DNA of 64,000 nt from Streptomyces sp. Ag109_O5-1. Its GTDB lineage: Bacteria > Actinomycetota > Actinomycetes > Streptomycetales > Streptomycetaceae. Positions 43,830-52,930 of this stretch are shown here, piece after piece. Position 1 is the first letter of the stretch; the number at the start of each line of letters is the position of its first letter. Below the pieces are notes generated by a model that searched no databases, was not told where the DNA came from, and worked only from the letters and a program-made list of their open reading frames with translations. The stretch spans positions 3,782,001 through 3,846,000 of the forward strand of contig NZ_RKQF01000001.1 of the NCBI RefSeq assembly GCF_003814875.1, in the 5' to 3' direction. The position numbers and the translations under genes were made by a program.

Positions 43830-46274
43830 GCATCCATGCGGCATCTGCACGCGTGTCTGCGGACCGGGCGGAAGAGCTCCTGGCTGCCGTCGATCCCGAG
43901 TTCTTGGACCTGCTCGATCGCAGCGTCCTGACCTTCCCCATCGGACATCCGCTCCTCGGGATGCCACTGTGCCGGGTGGTGGAGTGCGGTTGCGTCGCGT
44001 ACTCCACGAGCGGGCTGTGCCGCAACTGCGAGAAACGGTGGAAAAGCGCAGATGAGGACTTTGAGGTCTTCGTCGCAGCGCCCCGGCCCATCCGTCGACG
44101 CAACGGGGTGGAGGACTGTACCGTTGTCGGCTGCTCACGGCCATGGGTGACGCGGACGCAGCAGCTGTGCAGTGCCCACCAATACCAGCGGGTCAAGATG
44201 GATCTCGACCTTCCAGAATTCTTGCGTCACCCGGCCGTGCGCCCCCTGCCATCGTTTGGGACGTGCGAGGTTGCGGCCTGTGACCGGCAGCGGTCAGGGA
44301 AGGTCTCTGCCTACTGCCTGCAGCACACACAGCGCCGCACCCGCATGATCAGGGAAGGGACATTCCCCGGTGACGAGGTGTTCCGGCGCGCGATGCGGGC
44401 GGTGAACAAGTTCGTCGACGTCAATCTGCGCGGTCTGGCACCGCTGGTGGTCGCCGAGGTGATCTACGGCCTGCAGGAACGCATCCGGGGCGGTACCAAG
44501 ACGCCGCCGTGGCATCTGCGTCCGGTGTGCGAACTTGCCCGTACCCGGCAGGTACCGACCCTGGACGAGCTCGACCCAGCATCGCTGTGCCGACGCCGTC
44601 AGGCGCTTCTCAATGCGCTCACCACTGCGTCACGCCGGCTCGGCATGACGCCCGAGAGCGAGCGGCACAAGGATGTATGGGATGCGGCGGCATTCGGCCG
44701 GTCCGGAAACCTCAATTTCACTGGGGTACGCCAGCCCTGGCTGCGAGAAGCCGTCAAAGCCGCCGTGTGCGACGAGTTGCCTCGGCGCCGCGGGGTTCAG
44801 GCTCGCGGACAGATGCAGACCCACATCAACGCTTTCGTCAAACTCTCCGACAGCCTGCACCTGCAACGCGACGACCACGGCGCCCACCCCGCGCTCCTGG
44901 AACGCCAGGACATCGTCAACTTCAGCAACCGTCTGGCCTTCCTTGCCGAGCAGGGGGAGATCAGCACCTACACGTGGATCTTTGTCGCCCGCGCGGTGAG
45001 GAAGTGGCTCAGCCTGATGCGGAGCATGGGCCTGACCCGGTCCGGGCAGCCCCTGCACGGCCTGCCCGCTGACTTCATGCTGCTCACCCAGGACATCCCC
45101 GACGAGCCCGAGGACTCCGAAGCCGGCAAGGACCTGCCCGACGAGGTGATGCGTCAGCTCTGCGCCCACCTCGACGTCCTGGAGGAGAAGTCAAGCCGCG
45201 AGGTACGCGTCGCCGTCGAGCTGCTCATCGACACCGGTCGGCGCCCCTTCGAGATCTGCCACCTGCCCTACGACTGTCTGCCCCGGGACGCCGATGGCAA
45301 GCCCGTCCTGCTCTACGACAACCAAAAGGAATTGCGCCTGCGCCGTCGCCTGCCCATCCCTGAAGCCACCGCGGGGCTGATCATCGCGCAGCAGGCACGG
45401 GTCCGCGCCCGCTTCCCCGCCACAGCGCTCGGCCGGCTTGTGCTGCTGCCCTCCGTTGTGTCCAACCCCGAGGGGACCAAGGCGATCTCCGATGTGCTCA
45501 CCCAGCATCGTGACTGGGTCGCAGCGCTGCCCAACGTGGCGCTGACGATGACCGTGCAGGAGGAGGGGAAGCCCGTGGCCAAACAGCTCTGCTTCGACAA
45601 GGAGAAGATCTTCCCCTACGCCTACCGGCACACTTACGCCCAGCGTCACGCGGACGTCGGCGTACCGGTCGACGTGCTCCGCCAGCTCATGGACCACCGG
45701 CAGTTGACCACCACTCAACGCTATTACCGGGTCGGCGAGCAGCGCCGTCGGGAGGCCATCGACAGGGTCACCGCGATGCAGTTCGACCGGCACGGTAACC
45801 GGATCTGGCGGAGGGCGAAAGCCCTGCTGGATTCCGAGCACGCCCGCCGCGCGGTCGGGGAGGTCGCGGCCGTACGGGGTGTGCACCGAGCCGTCGAACG
45901 TCGCGGCCGGCGGTCACGACTGCCCCGTCCGCTTCCGCTGTGTGGGCTGCGGGCACTTCCGCACCGACGTGTCCTACCTTCCCGATCTGGAGGCCTACCT
46001 CGCCGATCTGCTGCGCAGTCGGGAACGGCTCGCCGCGTTCAGCGCCGACACCTGGGCCAGGGAAGAGGCGATGCCGTCCGACGAGGAAATCACTCGTGTA
46101 CGGCGGCTTATCCGGCGCGTCCGCACCGACCTTGACGACCTCACCGACGAGGACCGGACGCAGATCCAGCAAGCCGTCGCAGTGGTCCGCCTCAGCCGCC
46201 AGGTCGTCACCCTCGGCATGCCCCGCGTCGCTGCGCCCGTGCTCAACCCGCGTCCCGAAAGGCCTTCCGTGTGA
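43826..46274 (+). CDS. Tyrosine recombinase, TnpB-like, frameshifted near the 3' end
   Basis: The protein begins with cysteine-rich segments (VVECGCVAYSTSGLCRNCEKRW, partly quoted; CSAHQ; CLQH), then a core-binding domain (STYTWIFVARAVRKWLSLM) and catalytic residues: arginine in DTGRRPFEICHL, PYAYRHTYAQRH, LMDHRQL and tyrosine in TTTQRYYRV. At about 45869 the frame shifts by +1; the family C-terminus, YGVCTEPSNVAAGGHDC onward to the stop at 46274, continues in the new frame. Catalytic residues precede the shift. Whether the protein is still functional is unclear. It overlaps tnpC (GTGTGA). Confidence 0.82.
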
Positions 46275-46786
46275 CCAGCCGATTGACTGAAGGCAGAACT
46301 GCGGACTCCGCCCGCCGCCGCGAAAGGGTCCTCAAGGCCCTCGACACGGCAGTGCGGACCGGTGGAGACATCACCGTCTCCGGTCTCGCCCGCGCCGCCC
46401 GGGTTGACCGTACCTTCCTCTACCGCCACCGTGACCTGCTCGAACGCGTCCACGCCGCTGCCACGGCCCCGGCGGGGGACGGGGCGGTGGCAGCAGTCAG
46501 CCGTGCCTCGCTTCAGACCGACCTGGCCAACGCCCTGGAACGCAACAGCCGCCTGGCCGCACGTCTGCGGCAACTGGAGAAGCGCCTATCGACCGAGCTT
46601 GGCGAGCGTGTCTGGGCCGCGTCCGGGCTTGGGGCACCCACTGACATCGACAACCTTCAGCGGCGCATCACACTGCTGGAACAGGAACTCGAAGACACCC
46701 GTGGTGAGTTGGAGGAGCGCAAGCAGGAACTGACAGCCGCGCGGGCCGCGAACCGAGAGCTCACCCGCGCCCTGAACCAGTCATAG
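46271..46786 (+). CDS. DUF6262 / TnpC-like protein
   Basis: The 171-residue protein has an N-terminal helix-turn-helix (ITVSGLARAARVDRTFLYRH, HTH-like) and a C-terminal coiled coil (LARLRQLEKRL-type heptads then LEQELEDTRGELEERKQEL). Such proteins follow paired tyrosine recombinases in actinobacterial Tn554-like elements; I know the family as DUF6262. It probably helps choose orientation or stimulates transposition, as proposed for Tn554 TnpC. Its GTG overlaps the tnpB stop. Confidence 0.8.
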   Translation: MTSRLTEGRTADSARRRERVLKALDTAVRTGGDITVSGLARAARVDRTFLYRHRDLLERVHAAATAPAGDGAVAAVSRASLQTDLANALERNSRLAARLRQLEKRLSTELGERVWAASGLGAPTDIDNLQRRITLLEQELEDTRGELEERKQELTAARAANRELTRALNQS

Positions 46787-47002
46787 TCGTCCCCTGGTGT
46801 CCGAGGCGCCTTATCACCCAAGCCCGGTCGTCACCTGACCAGAACTTGACGGGCTCGGCGTAGCTCCGGCGGGCGTGGTGGCCGCGCCGTCGCAATGCCC
46901 AGGTGACCGCCCGGGCAGCGGTTCTGGGCGACCCGAAATCCAGTACGGCGCGGCAGGTGAACCAGAAAGAGGCACTCTCGGACGGCACTGCGCTGACAGA
47001 CA
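46787..47002. other. Right flank of the Tn554-like trio, no recognised gene
   Basis: This stretch follows tnpC. A minus-strand frame runs through it with Arg/Ala-rich sequence but no domain that I recognise. It may include the element end. Confidence 0.4.
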
Positions 47003-47131
47003 CTAGCCCGTGCCTTCGCGGGTGCGCATGCGCAGGAGGTCGACTTCGAATTCGGCGAAGGTGGGCGTCGAAGCCGATCTCGTCGAGCAACTCACGGGTG
47101 CGTTTGCTGTCATACCCGCGACCGATACCGG
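47003..47131 (-). pseudogene. Fused remnants: serine-recombinase piece and IS5-type transposase piece
   Basis: On the minus strand RGYDSKRTRELLDEIGFDAHLR (47063-47131; 22 residues, key part GYDSKRTRELLDEIG) resembles the C-terminal part of IS5-group transposases. In another frame TFAEFEVDLLRMRTREG (47003-47062), ending in TAG, resembles the helix of Tn3-type resolvases. Both are cut at each side, so this is scar sequence from older insertions. Confidence 0.5.
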
Positions 47132-47166
47132 TCCCCAGCATAGCCGATGGTATGACGTACATAATT

Positions 47167-48177
47167 TTACGGTCCAGGGCGACATGCTTGCCCGTCCCGC
47201 CGAGCATCCGCCGCGGCGGCACGGCTCGTTGCCGGTGCGCCTCGGAAGGTCCGCCGGTAGGCCAGTGGTGTGACGCCGATAGCGGCGTGCAGGTGTTCGC
47301 GCAGCGAGGTGCCGCCGGCGAAGCCGACCTGGCCGGCGATCTCGTCGACCGGCAGGTCGGTGGATTCCAGCAACTGCCGGGCCCGGTCGACGCGTTGCTG
47401 GATGAGCCAGCGTCCGGGGCTCAAGCCGACTTCTTCCTTGAAGCGGCGGGCGAAGGTGCGCTGGCTCATGTTCGACTGCTCGGCAAGGTCGCTCAGAGTC
47501 AGCGGCTTGTGCAGGTTCTGCAGCGCCCACTGCCGGGCGGCGGACGTGTCGTTCGCCGTTGCATCGGGAACCGGGTGTTCGATGTACTGCGCCTGGCCTC
47601 CGTCGCGCCACGGGGGGACGACGCAGGTGCGGGCCACACGGTTGGCGATCTCGCTGCCGTGGTCCTTGCGGACAAGGTGCAGGCAGACATCGATGCCGGC
47701 AGCGGCACCGGCCGAGGTCAGCACGTCGCCTTCGTCGACGAACAGGACGTTCGGGTCGAGTTCCACCTGCGGGTACCACTCCCGGAAGAGGCCCGTGGCG
47801 TGCCAGTGCGTGGTGGCCCGGTGCCCGTCGAGCAGCCCCGCCGCGGCCAGCACGAAGGCGCCGGTGCAGGTGGACACGATCCGGGTGCCGGGGGCCACGT
47901 ACGCGAGGACTTGCGCCAGGTCGACCGGCGTTTGACGGCGGGGGTTGCCGGTGTGGAACGGTGGGATGATGACGGTGTCGGCGGTGCGCAACGCCTCCGG
48001 GCCGTGCTCGACGGTGATGGAGTAGTCCGCGTTGGTGCGCACCGGGTGACCGTCGATGGTGCAGGTCACGACCTCGTAGCGGCCGTCCGCGGCGCCGAAG
48101 ACGCGGTGGGGAATGCCCAGGTCGAACGGGTACACCCCGTGTGAGGCGAGGACAACGACGCGGTGCACCTTGATCAT
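47167..48177 (-). CDS. GlxA-family AraC-type transcriptional regulator
   Basis: The 336-residue protein combines an N-terminal DJ-1/PfpI-like domain (VVVLASHGVYPFDLG, then IVSTCTGAFVLAAAGLLDG with the nucleophile-elbow cysteine) and a C-terminal AraC DNA-binding domain (LTLSDLAEQSNMSQRTFARRFKEE, shown in part; DEIAGQVGFAGGTSLREH). This is the GlxA/FtrA architecture. It is divergent from the MDR-SnoaL fusion, its likely target. I chose ATG at 48177 (MIKVHRVV); the frame remains open far upstream only as antisense to the neighbour. Confidence 0.9.
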   Translation of the reverse strand: MIKVHRVVVLASHGVYPFDLGIPHRVFGAADGRYEVVTCTIDGHPVRTNADYSITVEHGPEALRTADTVIIPPFHTGNPRRQTPVDLAQVLAYVAPGTRIVSTCTGAFVLAAAGLLDGHRATTHWHATGLFREWYPQVELDPNVLFVDEGDVLTSAGAAAGIDVCLHLVRKDHGSEIANRVARTCVVPPWRDGGQAQYIEHPVPDATANDTSAARQWALQNLHKPLTLSDLAEQSNMSQRTFARRFKEEVGLSPGRWLIQQRVDRARQLLESTDLPVDEIAGQVGFAGGTSLREHLHAAIGVTPLAYRRTFRGAPATSRAAAADARRDGQACRPGP

Positions 48178-48246
48178 GGCAGGATCCCGTCGAAAATTGG
48201 CGATCGCGCGATTGTAGCTGCCTGTGACGGCGGCAAGGCTGGGCCC

Positions 48247-49992
48247 ATGACGGACACCGAAACCATGCGAGCCATCAGCCAGAACACCTACGGCACCCCC
48301 GACGTGCTGCAGGAGACCCTGCTGCCCAAACCGGCGCCAGGGGTGAGCGAGATCCTGGTCGCCGTCCACGCGGCCGGGGTCAACCCGACCGACTGGGGGA
48401 ACCGTGGCCAGTCCGCGACCATCGCCCGGATGCCGCTGGTGCTCGGCTGGGACGTCTCCGGCGTCGTCGAGGCCGTCGGCGTGGGCGTCACGCTGTTCAA
48501 GCCCGGCGACGAGGTCTTCGGCATGCTGCCCTACCCGGGCGGAGTCGGCTCGCACGCCGAGTACGTGACCGGGCCGGCCCGCGTCTTCACGCACAAGCCC
48601 GCCGGCATCGACCACGTCCAGGCCGGTGCGCTGCCGCTGGCCGCGCTGACCGCCTACCAGGCACTGGTCGACACCGCCGGGGTCCGGGCCGGGCAGCGAG
48701 TCCTGATCCACGCGGCGGCCGGCGGCGTCGGTCACCTCGCCGTGCAGATCGCCAAGGACCGCGGCGCGTACGTGATCGGCACCGCCAGCGCCGCCAAACA
48801 CGACTTCCTGCGATCCCTCGGTGCCGACGAGGTCATCGACTACCACAGCGTCGACTTCACCGAGGTGCTCAGCGACATCGACGTGGTCTTCGACCCGATC
48901 TCCCGTGACTCCGCCGCCCGCGCCCGATCCGTGGCCGTGCTGCGCCCGGGCGGCACCCTCGTCTCGATCCTTCCGGTACCCGTCGACGCCGGCGAACTGG
49001 CGGCGATCGCCGAGCGGGGGATCCGCTACGAGTCGCTGCTGGTCGAGGCCGACCACGCCGGCATGCAGGCCATCGCCGCCCTCGTCGAGACCGGCGCACT
49101 GCGCGCCCACATCGAGGCCACCTTCCCGCTCGCCGAGGCCGCGAAGGCGCACACGCTCGGCGAGACCGGCCGCACCACCGGCAAGATCGTGCTGACCGTC
49201 CGAGACAGCAAGGCGCAACTTGCCAAGCAACTACTGGAGGACGTGTTCGTCCGCGGTGACACGGCCATCGTCGATCGGGTCGTGCGGCCCGATTTTTACA
49301 TCCAGCACAACCCCCTGGCGCCCGACGGAGCCGACGCCCTCAAGTACTTCAGCGGAGGCGTCCGACAGCAGTTCCCGCAGGCCGCCTTCGAGCCACGACG
49401 GATCATCACCGAAGGTGATCTGGTGCTGCTGCACTCCCGCTACGTCATGGTGCCGGGCACCGAGGGTCTGGCCGTGTTCGACCTGTTCCGCTTCCAGGAC
49501 GGCAAGATCGCCGAGCACTGGGACGTCATTCAGGAAGTGCCCGCCACCACGGCCAGCGGCAACGACATGTTCGCCACGCTCAGCGAGCCGCGGACCGACG
49601 CGGTCGGGCAGCGCTGGTTCACCGCCTACCACAAGGAACTGGTCACCGCGTTCGTCGACCAGCTGCTGGTCCGCAAGAACCTGACCGCCATCGACGCCTA
49701 CGTCGGCGCCGACTACCACGAACACAGCCCGAACATCTCCGACGGCGCGGCCGGCCTCAAGGCCGACCTGGGCAGCTACTTCGACAAGTTCCCGCAGTCG
49801 AGTGTCACACCGAAACGCGTCATCGCCGAAGGCGACCTGGTCGCCGTGCACAGCCACTACGTCGACACGCCGGGCGAGCGTGGCCGGTCGGTCATCGACC
49901 TCTTCCGGGTCCGCGATGCCAGGATCGTCGAGCACTGGAGCTCCGAACAGGCCGTGCCCGAGACCGCCGCCAACGACAACACGATGTTCTGA
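48247..49992 (+). CDS. MDR-family quinone oxidoreductase fused to two SnoaL-like domains
   Basis: The 581-residue protein has three parts. Residues 1-320 form a zinc-independent medium-chain reductase: GWDVSGVVEAVGVGV, PLAALTAYQALVD, NADPH loop HAAAGGVGHLAVQIAK. Residues about 320-440 (AKQLLEDVFVRGDTAIVDRVV ... FDLFRFQDGKIAEHWDVIQEVP) and about 450-581 (VDQLLVRKNLTAIDAYVGADYHEHSPNISDG ... FRVRDARIVEHWS) are two related SnoaL-like NTF2-fold domains. SnoaL-like proteins are usually separate polyketide cyclases or hydrolases. I chose ATG at 48247; ATG at 48265 is possible. The regulator gene is divergent. Confidence 0.85.
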   Translation: MTDTETMRAISQNTYGTPDVLQETLLPKPAPGVSEILVAVHAAGVNPTDWGNRGQSATIARMPLVLGWDVSGVVEAVGVGVTLFKPGDEVFGMLPYPGGVGSHAEYVTGPARVFTHKPAGIDHVQAGALPLAALTAYQALVDTAGVRAGQRVLIHAAAGGVGHLAVQIAKDRGAYVIGTASAAKHDFLRSLGADEVIDYHSVDFTEVLSDIDVVFDPISRDSAARARSVAVLRPGGTLVSILPVPVDAGELAAIAERGIRYESLLVEADHAGMQAIAALVETGALRAHIEATFPLAEAAKAHTLGETGRTTGKIVLTVRDSKAQLAKQLLEDVFVRGDTAIVDRVVRPDFYIQHNPLAPDGADALKYFSGGVRQQFPQAAFEPRRIITEGDLVLLHSRYVMVPGTEGLAVFDLFRFQDGKIAEHWDVIQEVPATTASGNDMFATLSEPRTDAVGQRWFTAYHKELVTAFVDQLLVRKNLTAIDAYVGADYHEHSPNISDGAAGLKADLGSYFDKFPQSSVTPKRVIAEGDLVAVHSHYVDTPGERGRSVIDLFRVRDARIVEHWSSEQAVPETAANDNTMF

Positions 49993-50045
49993 CAGCCGCC
50001 GGGGGCGGGGCGAATCGTGTCCAGCCCCCACAAGAGCGACCGGCA

Positions 50046-50166
50046 TTAGGCCATCAGCGCGGCGATCCCCGAACCGTCGATCCCGTCGCTCTTGAACCGA
50101 CGCCCAGCCGTCTCGATGATCCGCCACCGCGTCTCCTGCTTGCGCTCTCGCCCGTATCGGGCCCCG
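50046..50166 (-). pseudogene. TetR-family regulator, N-terminal fragment
   Basis: On the minus strand a frame reads GRERKQETRWRIIETAGRRF then KSDGIDGSGIAALMA and a stop. This is the first helix and start of the helix-turn-helix of a TetR regulator. The start region is fused to the truncated enoyl-CoA hydratase, and the rest of the gene is missing. Confidence 0.55.
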
Positions 50167-50201
50167 CACTCTCCTTCACTCGTCCAGCTGGCCGCTGGCC
50201 G

Positions 50202-50572
50202 TAGCGCAGGTCACAGGCGAGGGCCAGCTCGTTGCCGGCACCCCGGGTACGGCCCCGGATGGCCGCGATGCTGACGAACGGAGCCTTGCTCAGCCGCAGG
50301 ACCATGTCGGTCCACAACGGGTTGTCGTCCTCGTGCTCGGGCGTGGGAAGGTCGGCGGCCGCGGCGGCGTCGAATTGATTGATGAAGAAGTCGGGGAGCT
50401 CGCTGGCGAAGACGACGACCTGGATGTCCGGGTCGTTCTCCAGCTCCGAGACGATCTTGTGCAACGTCACGATCGACTCGGGAACCACCAGGTTCACGGG
50501 AGGATTCGAGAACGTGATCCTCGCGGTCCGCGGAGTCGTCCGCTCAAGGCGGATCGTGCTGGACTGGCTCAT
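50202..50572 (-). pseudogene. Enoyl-CoA hydratase/isomerase family, truncated
   Basis: The first about 124 residues (MSQSSTIRLERTTPRTARITF ... IAAIRGRTRGAGNELALACDLRY, both quoted in part) are a crotonase-fold N-terminal half including the oxyanion-hole glycine region RGAGNEL. After LRY the frame enters unrelated sequence with a TetR fragment in another frame, so the gene is 3'-truncated by a deletion. Its start abuts a second Tn554-like remnant. Confidence 0.7.
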
Positions 50573-50580
50573 GGCGTGGC

Positions 50581-50748
50581 TTCCGTCTGATCAACCGCGT
50601 CAAAGCGGACCTCGACGACCTCACCGCGGAGGAGCAAGCGCAGATCCAGCAGGCGGTCTCGGTCATCCGCCGCGGGCGCAGCGTGATGCTCGGGATGCCT
50701 CGCATCGGCCAGCCCCTGCCCGACGTCCGACCGAGGAGGACTACGTGA
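50581..50748 (+). pseudogene. Second TnpB-like copy, C-terminal fragment
   Basis: The frame LINRVKADLDDLTAEEQAQI ... MLGMPRIGQPLPDVRP matches the C-terminus of the TnpB protein ending at 46274 (LIRRVRTDLDDLTDEDRTQI ... LGMPRVAAPVLNPRP). Only 55 codons remain. The differences are too many for a recent duplicate, so it comes from a separate Tn554-like element. Its TGA overlaps a downstream GTG. Confidence 0.75.
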
Positions 50749-50875
50749 GCTCCGCGATGAGCGCCGGCCGCAAGGCGGACGGCGATCGGCGCCGCCAGCG
50801 GGTCGTGAAGGCCATCACCGCCGCCGCACAGAAGGGAAGCCGCATCACGGTCTCGGGCATCGCCCGTCAGGCCGG
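50745..50875 (+). pseudogene. Second DUF6262/TnpC-like gene, 5' part
   Basis: The frame starts VSSAMSAGRKADGDRRRQRV and reaches ITVSGIARQAG, homologous to the HTH of the intact tnpC at 46271-46786. It is interrupted by the inverted-repeat element at 50876. Joined to the part from 53968 it would encode 188 residues. Confidence 0.85.
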
Positions 50876-50919
50876 TGGCTCTGTTCACGAGAACCGACAG
50901 CACCTGTACAGGAGTTTGG
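50876..50919 (+). repeat. Left terminal inverted repeat of the cargo element
   Basis: 44 bp, complementary to 53918-53961 with two mismatches (positions 29 and 36). It includes the internal palindromes GTTC-N4-GAAC and TGTACA, which could be protein-binding sites. Confidence 0.9.
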
Positions 50920-51036
50920 GGGGCATCGACGGCGCGTTGTGTTCGATATTCACGGAGAACCACACGGCCTGGGCGCAAGCCCCTCACATGTCCTTCGGCC
51001 GGATTTATGGGGGTGCGCACAGTGGCCCGTCCGGCG

Positions 51037-51894
51037 TCACTTGCCGCTGTAGACGGGGAACGCACTGTGTTCGCCGTAGTCCACGCCGCGCAGGTCCCGC
51101 AGGACGTCCATGTCGGCGCCGGAGATCTCGAAGTCGACCTCGGCGTTGGAGCGCATGTGCTCGGGGTTGGCCGTCTTGGGCAGCGACACCGTGCCCAGTT
51201 GCAGGGTGTAGCGGATGCACAGCTGAGGGACGGACGCGCCGTACTTCTGTGCCATCGCCTGGACCTCGGCGTTCTTCAGGATCGCGCCGTGGGCGATCGG
51301 CGAGTACGCCTCGATGAGGATCTGCTTGCTCTGGCAGTAGGCCAGCAGGTCGGAGGGGGTGTTGCCGGCGTGCACGAGCAGCTGGTTCACGTGCGGGACC
51401 ACGCTCGCGCCTTGCAGGATGTTCTCCAGGTCGTGCTGCTGGAAGTTGGAGACGCCGATGGAGCGGATCTTGCCGGCCCGGTGGGCGTCCTCCAGGGCAC
51501 GCCATGCCTCGCGGTTGCCCTGGGCGTAGTCGCCGCCGCGGAAGTCGTCCCAGGGCTGCGGGCTGTGGATCAGCATGAGGTCGACGTGGTCCAGGCCCAG
51601 CGTGGTGAGGGAGCCGTCGATCGCGGCGATCGCCTGGTCGTAGTCCTTGATCTCGGCGGCGAGCTTGGTCGAGACGAACAGCTCGTCGCGAGGCTCCCCG
51701 CAGGAGCGTACGCCGTCGCCGACGCCGTGCTCGTTGCCGTATGCCTTGGCGGTGTCGATGTTGCGGTAGCCGATCCCGACGGCCGCACGCACCGCCTCGG
51801 CCGCCTTGTCGTCGTCGATGAACCAGGTGCCGAGCCCCAGCTTGGGGATCTCGACCCCGTTGGACAGTGTGTAGATCTCGTCCAGGGCGGTCAT
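51037..51894 (-). CDS. Aldo/keto reductase
   Basis: The 285-residue protein is an NADPH-dependent aldo/keto reductase. The catalytic tetrad is visible: Asp and Tyr in YRNIDTAKAYGNE, Lys in LFVSTKLA, His in DLMLIHSPQP. SIGVSNFQ and EAYSPIAHG fit the barrel. The substrate is unknown. Its ATG overlaps the cupin stop (ATGA), and with the CMD-like gene it forms a three-gene operon divergent from the MmyB-type regulator. Confidence 0.93.
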   Translation of the reverse strand: MTALDEIYTLSNGVEIPKLGLGTWFIDDDKAAEAVRAAVGIGYRNIDTAKAYGNEHGVGDGVRSCGEPRDELFVSTKLAAEIKDYDQAIAAIDGSLTTLGLDHVDLMLIHSPQPWDDFRGGDYAQGNREAWRALEDAHRAGKIRSIGVSNFQQHDLENILQGASVVPHVNQLLVHAGNTPSDLLAYCQSKQILIEAYSPIAHGAILKNAEVQAMAQKYGASVPQLCIRYTLQLGTVSLPKTANPEHMRSNAEVDFEISGADMDVLRDLRGVDYGEHSAFPVYSGK

Positions 51895-52325
51895 GCGTGC
51901 GCTCCGTTCTGCGGCAGCTGCCCGTACGTCTCGTCGGTGACGGGCTCCAGCCATTCGTTGCTGACGTTCTCGCCCGGGGTGATGAAGGCGAGGTGGGAGA
52001 ACCACGAATCGGCCTTCGCACCGTGCCAGTGCTTTGTGCCCGCCGGGACGCGGACCACGGTGCCCGGCTCCATGCTGACGGGCTCCTCGCCCTCGGCCTG
52101 GTACCAGCCGCTGCCCGCCGTGCACAGCAGGATCTGGTCGCCGCCCCCGCCCGTGCCGTGGTGGATGTGCCAGTTGTTGCGGCAGCCCGGCTCGAAGGAG
52201 ACGTTGCTGACGGGAACGCTCCCCGTGGCCAGCGGGGCCAGGTAGCTCTGGCCGGTGAAGTACTGCGCGTAGGCGTCGTTCTTCTCCCCGAGGGGGAAGA
52301 TCTGGTCGAATTCGCCTGCGGTCAT
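51891..52325 (-). CDS. Cupin-domain protein
   Basis: The 144-residue single-domain cupin has the metal-binding pattern WHIHHGTGGGGDQILL (His-x-His) and the second motif VVRVPAGTKHWHGA. Cupins next to carboxymuconolactone-decarboxylase-like proteins and reductases are frequent in bacteria and are thought to handle reactive carbonyls or quinones; the function here is inferred only. It is the middle gene of the cargo operon. Confidence 0.9.
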   Translation of the reverse strand: MTAGEFDQIFPLGEKNDAYAQYFTGQSYLAPLATGSVPVSNVSFEPGCRNNWHIHHGTGGGGDQILLCTAGSGWYQAEGEEPVSMEPGTVVRVPAGTKHWHGAKADSWFSHLAFITPGENVSNEWLEPVTDETYGQLPQNGAHA

Positions 52326-52397
52326 GGTGTTCTCTCCTCGTCGGTCTCGTACGGCCGGCTGGCCGTACCGGGTGTGTTGCGTCGCTCGCGCCGAAGG

Positions 52398-52718
52398 TCA
52401 GGCGGAACGCTCGTCGGCGATCTTCTTCAGCTGCGTGATCGCGGTCATCGCGTTGGGCCAGCCCGCGTAGAACGCCAGATGCGTGATCGCCTCCGACAGC
52501 TCCTCCGCACTGAGCCCGTTGTCCAGGGCAACACCGAGGTGGTAGCCGAGCTGCTCACTGCGGTAGAGCGCCGCCAGGACACTCACGGTCACCAGGCTGC
52601 GGTCGCGCGGCGACAGCCCGGGGCGCTCCCAGATGTCACCGAAGAGAACCTCGTCGGTGACCTCGACCAGCTTCGGGGCGATCGCGGCAAGCGCCTGGGG
52701 GGCGGACTGCTTCGGCAT
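52398..52718 (-). CDS. Carboxymuconolactone decarboxylase-like protein
   Basis: The 106-residue helical protein has the family core RDRSLVTVSVLAALYRSEQLGYHLGVALDNG, with the conserved histidine in GYHL, and ELSEAITHLAFYAGWPNAM. The CxxC pair of AhpD peroxidases is absent, so a peroxidase role is unlikely. It is first in the operon with the cupin and aldo/keto reductase. Confidence 0.9.
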   Translation of the reverse strand: MPKQSAPQALAAIAPKLVEVTDEVLFGDIWERPGLSPRDRSLVTVSVLAALYRSEQLGYHLGVALDNGLSAEELSEAITHLAFYAGWPNAMTAITQLKKIADERSA

Positions 52719-52930
52719 GAGAAAGGTCTCCTAGATCGAACGGGTGGACCAGGCTGGTTCCACAATGTGTCGGACCGGGCACCACGGCAGCCTGCTCCCG
52801 TACGGCTCCCGACCGCGCCGGCGGCCTGTGATATCGAGGAAACACCAGGTCAAGAAGGTGGAGAAGGGTCTGCTGTTACAGGTACCGACAGGCCCCCCAC
52901 ATTTGCCCCGCCCGGCTTAGCGTGGAAGGC

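Noticed and set aside
50920..51036. Hidden small transposase in the cargo element
   Set aside because: The spaces between the inverted repeats and the four cargo genes are only about 75-210 bp and show no transposase or recombinase motif.
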